Shown here: positions 55,945 to 64,000 of the stretch, piece after piece
Layout of the letters: every line of letters starts with the position of its first letter
Numbering within the stretch: position 1 is the first letter of the stretch
Assembly: GCF_036850765.1 (NCBI RefSeq)
Contig: NC_089490.1
Location: forward strand, 105,766,574-105,830,573
Direction of reading: 5' to 3'
Origin: Saccopteryx bilineata
Taxonomy: Eukaryota > Chordata > Mammalia > Chiroptera > Emballonuridae
Length of the DNA: 64,000 bases
Program-made: the position numbers and the translations under genes
Notes under the pieces: model-generated
Told to the model about the DNA's origin: nothing
The model's input: the letters and a program-made list of their open reading frames with translations, nothing else
Databases searched by the model: none

Positions 55945-56882
55945 CATTACTAAGTCTTTTCTGCCTGCCTGAGAGATCTGCCCATTCTCAGAGCCTGAGG
56001 GCTTGCCATTGGTATCTCTCTGATGGATGGATGATGTTGGTAAGAATTAGAATGGGAAGGGTGGTGAAGTATTAGTTCTCTAACTTGGGGCTTGACCCTG
56101 GAAGCTCAAACTAGGACATTTCAAGGGGAAAGTATCAGCAGTGTGGATTATAGTTTCTTTCCTGCCTACTGAGCTCTCAGGGCCTTTTCTCTTGGCCAGT
56201 CCTTTTAGAAATGTTTTGTGGTTATTTGTTTACTGGTACTTCTTTCTCTTTTGATTCAGCAGGCGATGGGTCCTGTGTTAGAGCTTGGCCCAGAGGTGCA
56301 AATACAGCTATGCTCTGCTTAGCCCTTAAGGACGGATAGATATGGATATGTTCTGAGAAATGTGTCTTTATGCGATGGCATCCTTGTGCAAACATCACAG
56401 AGTGCCCTCATACTAACCTAGGTGGGATAGCCTGCTGTTCACTACACTATGTGGTCTAGCCAATTTCTTCTCAGCTACAAGCCTGTACAGCATGTTGCTG
56501 TATTGAATACTGTAGGCAACTGTAGCACAATGGTAAGTGTTGCTATGCCCAAACATATGTAAACACAGAAAAGGTACAGTCAGAATACGGTTATAAAAGA
56601 TAAAAAATGGTTCAGCTGTACAGGGCACTTACCAAGAATTGGGCACATAGGACTGGAAGTTGCTCTGGGTGAGTCAGTGAGTGGTGAGTATGAAGGCCTA
56701 CGTCAGGACTGTCTATGACTGCAGACTTTTATCCTGTACAAATTTTAGGCCACACTGAACTTATAAAACAACACAAGATTAAAGTAAGCACAAGAGAACA
56801 TGCAATCAAGAGACACAGTGAGGACGAGATGGCTGAGGCTGCTGCTGGAGTAATCCATCTTATCGTTTTACAGCAAGCTTTT

Positions 56883-57266
56883 CCTTTTTTTGTGTGTGTG
56901 ACAGAGAGGGACACAGAGAGAGACAGATAGGGACAGACAGGAAGAGTGAGAGATGAGAAGCATCAATTCTCTGTTGCAGTATCTTAGTTATTCATTGATT
57001 GTTTTCTTATATGTGCCTTGACTGGGGGATTCCAGCAGAGCTAGTGACCCCTTGCTCAAGTCAGTGACCTTGCGCTTAGAGCCAGCGACCTTTTGACTCA
57101 AGCCAGCGACTGTGGGGTCATCATGTCTGTGATCCCAAACTCAAGCCAGTGATCCCATGTTCAAGCTGGTAAGCCCGCGCTCAAGCCTGTGACCTTGGGG
57201 TTTTGAACCTGGGTCCTCTGTGTCCCAGTCTGATGCTCTATCCACTGAGCCACCACTTGCTCAGGC
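56883..57266 (-). mobile_element. SINE type 2 in the Tigger element
   Basis: The minus strand begins GCCTGAGCAAGTGGTGGCTC. Several additional TCAAGCCAGTGA-like blocks make it longer than other copies. ACAGCAAGCTTTT (56870) and ACAGCAAACTTTTT (57267) flank it. Confidence 0.92.
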
Positions 57267-57282
57267 ACAGCAAACTTTTTCT

Positions 57283-57498
57283 TTTTTTTTTTTTTTAAAT
57301 CTTTATTTTTTTTATTCATTTTAGAGAGGAGAGAGAAAGGGAGAGAGAGAGACAGAGAGGGAGAGAGGGAGAAGGTGAGGAGGAGCTGGAAGCATCAACT
57401 CCCATATGTGCCTTGACCAGGCAAGCCCAGGGTTTTGAACCGGCGACCTCAGCATTTCCAGGTTGACGCTTTATCCACTGTGCCACCACAGGTCAGGC
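57283..57498 (-). mobile_element. SINE type 3 inserted in the target duplication of the preceding SINE
   Basis: The minus strand starts GCCTGACCTGTGGTGGCACA. GCAAACTTTTTCT is duplicated at 57270-57282 and 57499-57511. Its left copy overlaps the right target duplication of the type 2 SINE, so it arrived later. Confidence 0.93.
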
Positions 57499-57801
57499 GC
57501 AAACTTTTTCTAAATAGAAGGAGAACACTCTAAAATAATAGTAATGAAAACTGTAATATAATACATAAATAAACCAGAAATGTAATCGTCTATTGTCAAG
57601 TATCAAGTACTGTATATAACTGCATGTGCTATACTTTTATATGCAAACGTGTGTAAGGCATTGTGCTGCAGTGTTACAATGATTACCATGTCACTGGGCA
57701 ATAGGAGTTTTTCAGCTCCATTATAATCCTATAGGACCACTGTCACATACAATAAATGGTCTGTCCTGGACTAAAACATCTTTACATGCGGCGTGACTGT
57801 A

Positions 57802-58682
57802 AGTGATTCCCAGAGACACTTTTTCTGCTCCTGTCCCCACCTCACCAATATGCACAGAGCCCAGAGGGCAGAGCCAGGCTGGCTTCCCGTAGCTAACCAG
57901 CTTCTCGTGTGGCTTATTTCACTTGTCTCCCAAACCTCTTTGCTCCTGGTGTGCTAGGATTCAGGGCAGGAACTTGAAAGCAGTCTAGGTATTTAAAGCA
58001 AGCAGAAAGGTATGTAATGCAGGGAATCTGGTGCTTATAAAATTGATGGGCAGGCTGGAGGCACAGGGCTCTCGCTGTGTCTTCAAGAGTGAGCCCTAGT
58101 TAATAGTATATGTAATGATTTAGAAATATACATATATTGGCATGGCTGCTCAAAAGTGACCCCCCAGGGGTTTTGTTACCCCTGAGACTGTCGCTGGAAC
58201 TCCTGAGTCAAAGAACAGCCCGATGACACATCAGAAATTCTGATTTCAGATCTGGGATGGGACATTTACCCACTGCAGCTGCCTTTCAATACCCAAGAAA
58301 CTGGAGAGCAGACCCTGTAATGCTGCTGCCAAAAGCCCTTGTGTCCCCATCACCACGTTTGGCAGTAGCAGACAAACCAGAAGGCAGGAAGATGGCATCT
58401 TGCTCATGTCTGCTTTCTGACTCTTGAGTGACTGCTTCTACTTGGCGGAGCCACATTCACATCCAAAAACCTGGCTTCAAGGAAGCGTAGGAAACGCAGC
58501 TGTTAAATGGCCAGCCTCTGTGGCATTGAAAAGCCACGGAAGGGGGTAGAATGTGTGATGAGCAAGCATCCCTAGTACTCACCACACCCCACTGGTGAAA
58601 CATATTTGAGTTGTCATCCTCAACCTGTTTTGTTTCTAGATAATTTATACCTATTATTACCATTAACTAAGTAGGATAATGG
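57802..58682. other. CHST11 intron 1, no element recognised
   Basis: No gene or repeat that I can name. Confidence 0.45.
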
Positions 58683-58695
58683 TATTACTAACTTT

Positions 58696-59033
58696 TTTTT
58701 TCTTTTTCTTTTTTTTTAGTGAGAAACAGGTATAGACAGGGACTGACAGGAAGGGGGGAGAGGGATGAGAAGCATCAATTCATAATTGCATCACTTTAGT
58801 TGTTCATTGATTGCTTTCTCATATGTTCCTTGACCTGGGGGCTCTAGCCGAGCTAGTGACCCCTTGCTCAAGCCAACGACCTTGGGCTCAAGCCAGTGAC
58901 CTTTGGGCTCAAGCCAGCAGCCTTTGGGCTCAAGCCTGTGACCATGGAATCATGTCTATGATCCCATGCTCAAGCCGGCGACACCGCGCTCAAGCTGGTG
59001 AGCCTGCTCTATCTACTGTGCTACCAGTCAGGC
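58696..59033 (-). mobile_element. SINE type 2
   Basis: The minus strand starts GCCTGACTGGTAGCACAGTA and has multiplied GGCTTGAGCCC blocks between 58860 and 58990. TATTACTAACTTT (left) and TATTTCTAACTTT (right) flank it. Confidence 0.9.
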
Positions 59034-59046
59034 TATTTCTAACTTT

Positions 59047-60129
59047 CAAATGATACGTGATTGGGAATCCACATGTTCATTATTGTCTGGGTAATTCTGT
59101 TGGCTGCCTTCTTGTCAACTCGGATCCTGTCATCCTTCTTACCTGTAGTGTGATACACGAAGCTTTGGGGAGAGAGGAATGTCATTTTCTCATGTGCAGG
59201 TAAGTATTATCTCCAAACTGTGGTTGCCTGCCTGGGATCTCTTTAAATCCATTTCATTTTGTAAGGATTATTTTAGGTGAAAGTAGATAATATAAACTGT
59301 AACTCTATTTATGATCCCATTGTAAATGGTGATATCTTGACATATGTCCAGAGCTATGGAATTATTGAGGCAGGCACTAGGGTCCCTGTGTGGCCTTCTG
59401 TCTCCTTCTAAAATTTCATAAATGGCATGTAACTTGATATGACAGGTTAGATGGGGGTGTTTGTATCAATTCGTATTTAACATTAACTCCTATTTTTAAC
59501 AATTTTTTTTTAGAGTAAGTAAAATGGAAGGCCTGATGTTTTCTTCCTAGGTCCCTTTGTGGTATAGGTAGTGTGTCCACTAGACTTTGGAGCCCCAGGT
59601 CTATACTTGTCATGAATGTAATTGAGAATTGTCAGACCTGCCACAGTCAACTTTGAGTAAAAGTCCAGAGAGCTTGTTTGAATACTGGTGAGTTTGAGTT
59701 GGCTTTAGAGAAATAGTATGGGGAGGAATGTGTGCAGTTCTAACTCAGGTAGATGTGGATAGAGATAAGGAAACCCAGTAATATAAGTGTTTAAGTCCTT
59801 ATCAATCCCTGGCTTCAGTGATTATCTTAAAAGCTTTGGAGGAAAAAAACCCTACAAAAGCAACTCAAGTGAAATGGGCTATGGCTGGGTTTCTGCTAGA
59901 AGCTGTTAACTTCAAAGAATTCCAGAAGAGGGACAACACAAAGGCCCCTCTAAGGCAGCGTTGTAATGAAACACCTTACGCTTCTTAATGGTTGACATAT
60001 TTCACCTTTAATACCATTGTCTGTGGCCACTCGCCATAGTGAAAAGAGCACAGAATTTGCAATCCAGAGACCAGCTTTCTGCCTACCATACCCAGTCAAC
60101 ATCATTCAAGGTATTTTTGTTAAATGCTT
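59047..60129. other. CHST11 intron 1, no element recognised
   Basis: Unique-looking sequence with no exon signal. Confidence 0.45.
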
Positions 60130-60396
60130 TCTAAGAGTTAGGCTCTATTCCAGGTGCTAAAGACACAGAAGAAACCAGAAGAGACAAAAATCTGTGTCCT
60201 CATCATACATTTGACTGGGGGAGCCACAATAAAGAGATGCATGTTTAAAATACACAGTATGTTTGATGGTGACAAGTGCTACGGAGAACAGAAAAGCATA
60301 AAGGAGGATTGAAATACAAGCAGTGAGGGGGTGGCAATTTTAAATAGGGTAGTTAGGGAAGGCTCCCTGAGAAGGCGACTTTAAAGAACCAGCAGA
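60130..60396 (+). mobile_element. L2 fragment
   Basis: CTCTATTCCAGGTGCTAAAG, GATGGTGACAAGTGCTACGG and GGGTAGTTAGGGAAGGCTCC follow L2 order. Confidence 0.6.
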
Positions 60397-60600
60397 TGAG
60401 TACCTGGCTCGTGGCACAGTGGATACAGCATCATCCCAGAGTGCCACCATTGCTGGTTCAATCCTAGAGTCGCGAGGTTGACCCTGAGGGTGCCAGTTTG
60501 AGCCCTGCTCAGGGCATGTGTGAGAAGCAATCAATGGGTGAACAACTAAGTGGAATAATGAATGGATGCTTCTCTCTCCCTCTCCCCCTCCCCCCCAAAA
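60397..60600 (+). mobile_element. Diverged SINE of the type 2 kind, short
   Basis: CCTGGCTCGTGGCACAGTGG head, B box GGTTCAATCCTAG, AGAAGCAATCAATGGGTGAA and a pyrimidine-rich end. It is shorter and more diverged than the other type 2 copies. Confidence 0.75.
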
Positions 60601-60639
60601 AATGGACCTGAGAATTGAGGATATATAGGAAGGAGATGA

Positions 60640-60870
60640 GCTAATGAAATAAGACACATTTATTAGATATTATTATAGTTACTGAAGGTTGACATGAGTC
60701 AGGTGTTTAATATATATTATTCCTCACGGCATCTTATAAAGCACACACTGTTATTCTCACCATTTTGTAGGGGAGAAACTGAGGCATAGGAAAATGTTCC
60801 TTGTCTAAAATCACACTGGGGAGGAATTGGTGGAACTGGAATTAAACCATGGCTGTCTGACTTATGATGT
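60640..60870 (+). mobile_element. MIR
   Basis: AGGTGTTTAATATATATTAT, TTCTCACCATTTTGTAGGGG, GAAACTGAGGCATAGG, then GGAATTAAACCATGGCTGTC. Clear MIR layout. Confidence 0.75.
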
Positions 60871-61954
60871 TGCTCTGGACGTCTGGTGGGGGAATTGAGT
60901 GGGGATTCTCCTGATTGTCTCAAGGATTGAAGACCTGACTTTAGTGGGCAGGGCCAGGGATACCAGATACCCTTCAAAGGGTGGGGTCTGTCTGCCCATC
61001 CTAGAGTCATCGGGTCTGAGCGCCAGGATGTTCCTCAGTGAGAAATACCTCAAAACTCTGCGCCCGAGCAGCATCTGGTCCAGTACCTGGTTACATCCCG
61101 TGACTTGGGCGAGTGCCTGGCACATTGTAGCGGCTTAAAAATTGAGTGAAAGTCATGGACTCAAAGATTTAGTCCCTTCATTTGCCAAGTGATGGTGGGA
61201 ATACCACCTCTCTGACATGGTGGTGAGGACGAAATGAGAAAGTAGGTGTGAAAATGCATTGAAAATAGATGCAGAGACAGTATACCCATATTGTTGTAAA
61301 CATAAATGTGCTGTGGTTCCTCATGCTCAGATTTTGGCCTAAAGGTTTAAAAAATGCTGTTGCATTTTAACCAATTGGAAACCTGAGCAAATGTTTATTC
61401 ATGTCCTGTGTGTGCCCAACACCGTATGGTTTACTAACCTAGTCCGGCTTCTAGGCTCCTGTGACCACTGCCCACACCTCCCCTGCTGTGCACGCACCTC
61501 CCCGCCCCCGCACTCAGGCTCAGCTCGGCACAGGGCAACGATTTAGTGCTTTACCAAAGCAGAGTTTATTGGTTGGGAAGTCTGCCTTGTGGTTTCACGC
61601 TGAATACAAAGGCTATAGCTTTCCTCCCCCAATTATACACCTAATTACCCCTCCGTTTCCCATTAGCCTGAAAAGGTGCCACTTGAGAAATAAAACAACA
61701 CGGGACATCCGTCAAGGCCATTTCTGAAGCTGAACTCCGAGGAGAGTGAAAAGTGGGCTGGGGAAAATAGCCGTGCAATGGCTGCCCTTCCTTGAGTAAT
61801 GGTTTGGTGGCTTGGGGTGGCTCATGACACAAGACAGCAGCACTGCTTGGCCCTTTTCTCCACCTTCTGGCCTGCTGTATGCGGTGGAGGACATTACCGG
61901 TTTTTGCACAGGGCCAGTCATCCCCGCTCTTAATGCGAGCCTGGCGCAGCATCT
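60871..61954. other. CHST11 intron 1, unique sequence with possible regulatory content
   Basis: Little recognisable repeat from 61330 to 61954. This part has more CpG than surrounding intron and no exon signal. A candidate for a conserved non-coding element, unproven. Confidence 0.35.
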
Positions 61955-61956
61955 CC

Positions 61957-62232
61957 TGTTGCGCGATTTTCAGCCTTTGTCATATCATGGCATGCAGAAA
62001 CTAATCACTAAAAAAACTGTGGCACACCAAAAAAAGTATTTTTTGCCGATCTGAAAAAAAAAAAGGAATGAATTTTGATTTATTCACTCCAGACGGCTAT
62101 TGTTATATTGGCTGTTGTCATTTTTTTTTTTAACTCTGACAATTTAAGGGACAAGAGGTCAGTGCCCCCCAACTACATAGTCAGGTACTCGTGCTTTAAA
62201 AATCCTTGTGGCACGCGGTGTCGTTGATCCTC
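61957..62232. mobile_element. hAT-like non-autonomous element (tentative)
   Basis: The left part GCGATTTTCAGCCTTTGTCA and right part GTGGCACGCGGTGTCGTTGA are partly inverted. The interior TGTGGCACACCAAAAAAAGT, GACGGCTATTGTTATATTGG and ACAAGAGGTCAGTGCCCCCC looks like a repeat I associate with bat genomes. Ends and target duplication are not clean. Confidence 0.5.
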
Positions 62233-62649
62233 TTTCCTGCTCTGGCCCTGGCAGGTTAGAGACAGTCCCTGCTGAATTTGATACTTAACCGAGGGTGGGG
62301 AGTCTGTCCATGCTCAGGGTTGTTTCCAGGTTGAAAAAGTCTCTTCTTTTTTAGCCCTTGACCTTCAAGATGCAGTTTCTGCCTCTCCTCATTATTGCTT
62401 CAGAACCGTGGGAACCATTTTGCTCCCTTCTCTCCCTACCTGGAGCGGATATTTGGCAATGACTGGAGACAATTGGATTGTCACACTTAGGGTGGGGTCG
62501 CGGGGATCCTACTGGCATCTAGTGGGTAGAGGACAGGGATGCAGCTAAATATCCTACAATGCACAGGATAGCCCTCTCCCCTCAATAAAGAATGATCAAA
62601 CCCAGAATATCAATTGGGAATCCTTTTTTAGGTTCAACATTTTTGTGAT

Positions 62650-62905
62650 GTATTGCTAAAAATAATGCTAACAATAATGATCACTTCCTGAGAACTTACA
62701 GTGTCTAAGGTAGTATGCCAAAAGCTGTGCTTGAATGATAACATTTAATCTTCACCATAGCCTTAGCAGGTGAGCATTTTTACCAATCCCATTGTACAGA
62801 AGAGGAAACTGAGGCTAGAGAGGTTAAGGAGCTTGCCTAAGGTCCCAGAACTGGAAAGCTGGAGCAGGATCCTGGCCCAGGTCTGACTGACACAAAGACT
62901 ATACC
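62650..62905 (+). mobile_element. MIR, nearly full length
   Basis: GAGAACTTACAGTGTCTAAG, TAACATTTAATCTTCACCAT, CATTGTACAGAAGAGGAAAC, GAGGTTAAGGAGCTTGCCTA and GGTCCCAGAACTGG are in order. Confidence 0.88.
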
Positions 62906-63141
62906 CTTTACCTCACCAGCATACCCCACGTACATGTTCTTGGTTTCAGCTAATTAGGTCAAGAGGTAATTATTTTACAAGGGCTGTAAGCTCGCTATAG
63001 TTTTAAAGCGGTACATTCGGTGATAGCCCCTTCTCTTCTTACTGTACATTCTATACCTGGATGAGCTCATCCCCTCTTGGGCAGGTACAGTCATCTGTGT
63101 TCAGATGACACTCATTTCTCTCTTCAACTTGCATGTGTCTT

Positions 63142-63335
63142 TTTTTTAAAGATTTTATTTATTGATTTTTACAGAGGGGGCAGCAAAAAGTTATCAACTC
63201 ATAGTTGCCTCAGTTTAGTTGTTCATTGTTTGCTGCTTGTTTTGTGTGCCTTGACCCAACAAGCCCAGGGCCTGGAACCGGCGACCTCAGCATTCCAGGT
63301 TGATGCTCTAGCCACTGTGCCGCCACAGACCAAGC
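63142..63335 (-). mobile_element. SINE type 3 with target-site duplication
   Basis: The minus strand starts GCTTGGTCTGTGGCGGCACA, with an A-rich end at 63142-63165. AACTTGCATGTGTCTT (63126) and AACTTGCGTGTGTCTT (63336) flank it. Confidence 0.92.
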
Positions 63336-63565
63336 AACTTGCGTGTGTCTTAAGGTCAAATTCCAGTTTATATTTTATGTCCTGTGTGAAACCTTCATCC
63401 CTTCTCGGACAGAATAAGAGGATGGATGTCCTTCCTCAGCATCCCTTGGTACTTGGTGTGTGCACACTTCTATTATTACACACTCTGGCATACTGGTTCG
63501 TTAAGGGCAAGCCATGAGTTTTTTACCACAGTATCTCAACATCTGGAGTAGAGCCTGGTACGTAG

Positions 63566-63818
63566 TAGCTGCCTTTTTTGGGCTGCAGCAACAACACCAC
63601 AGACCAGATGGCTTATGAACAACAGGAATTTATTTCTCACAGTTCCATAGGCTGAAAGTCAAGATCAGGGTGCCAGCACACTTGGTGAGAGCCTTCTTCT
63701 GGGAGGCAGAGTCTTGTTATATCTCTGAAGTCTTTTATAAGGTCACTAATCCCATTCCTGAGCTAATCACCCCAACCGCCCGCTTCTTAATACTGTTACC
63801 TTGGACATCAGGTTTCCT
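63566..63818 (-). mobile_element. MaLR-type LTR, antisense, partial
   Basis: GGGCTGCAGCAACAACACCA, CAACAGGAATTTATTTCTCA and AGTTCCATAGGCTGAAAGTC are the reverse of an LTR 3' half. The remainder continues to about 63818. Confidence 0.65.
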
Positions 63819-63879
63819 TGTTATTTTCATAGTTATTAATGATAAGTTTTATTTTATAGTAGGATTGCTTGGAAATTTT

Positions 63880-64000
63880 CACTCTGTGTTCTTTTTATTT
63901 ATTTACTTTAAAAAATCAAACATTCTTTTTCAATTACAGTGGATAGACAATATTATTGAGTTTCAGGTGTGCAACATAGTGATTAGACATTTATGTAACT
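63880..64000 (-). mobile_element. L1 3' end, antisense, cut by window end
   Basis: TTTTCAATTACAGTGGATAG, TTTCAGGTGTGCAACATAGT and GATTAGACATTTATGTAAC are reverse L1 3' phrases. Confidence 0.65.

Larger units (their letters stand above)
56305..57799. mobile_element. Ancient Tigger-like (pogo) DNA transposon, split by two SINEs
   Basis: Left end after TA reads CAGCTATGCTCTGCTTAGCC. Right end before TA reads TGCGGCGTGACTG. Internal phrases such as GATATGTTCTGAGAAATGTG, CTGTACAGCATGTTGCTGTA, AACACAGAAAAGGTACAGTC and, at the far end, TATAGGACCACTGTCACATA are typical of a eutherian Tigger-type family. SINEs occupy 56883-57266 and 57283-57498. No transposase reading frame remains. Confidence 0.7.

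Overview
This is a stretch of mammalian nuclear genome, almost certainly from a bat. It is dominated by several tRNA-derived SINE types of the Ves kind found in Chiroptera, laid over ancient mammalian repeats (MIR, L2, MER5-like, MaLR-type LTRs, old L1 and Tigger copies). It also holds more recent DNA transposons: a SPIN-like hAT element and a mariner-like deletion derivative. I cannot fix the bat family from sequence alone.

Only one functional protein-coding element is visible. Exon 1 of CHST11 (chondroitin 4-O-sulfotransferase 1, a Golgi enzyme) lies on the + strand. It has a CpG-island promoter at about 47,400-49,500, a TATA-like box near 47,800, a GC-rich 5' UTR, an ATG at 48,247, and a splice donor after 48,364. 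Everything from 48,365 to the window end is the start of CHST11 intron 1, and the remaining exons lie beyond the window. Positions 1-47,400 read as intergenic DNA upstream of CHST11.

Region by region: 1-7,900 holds SINEs, microsatellites, an L2 fragment and a pogo/Tigger-like MITE. 7,925-9,180 is a broken processed pseudogene of aldolase A (ALDOA), minus strand. 9,960-10,580 holds a SINE and a 30-bp minisatellite. 12,500-19,030 is a mosaic of LTR, L1 and SINE insertions, some nested three deep. 19,400-25,440 holds antisense L1 bodies cut by SINEs, plus a pair of related unclassified repeats. 26,000-47,400 holds LTRs, L1 3' ends, MIRs, SINEs and a 589-bp mariner derivative at 44,115-44,703. 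47,400-49,550 is the CHST11 promoter, exon 1 and a (TG)n tract. 49,550-64,000 is intron 1, with a SPIN element (53,987-54,200), a Tigger copy carrying two successive SINE insertions (56,305-57,799), a hAT-like element near 62,000 and several MIR/L2 pieces.

I found no undescribed gene system. Long reading frames over the CpG island, microsatellites and SINEs are compositional artefacts. The most useful observations are the CHST11 first exon, the ALDOA pseudogene, the two DNA transposons with intact target-site duplications, and nested insertions that give a relative age order for the SINE types. All repeat classifications were made by eye without a library search.
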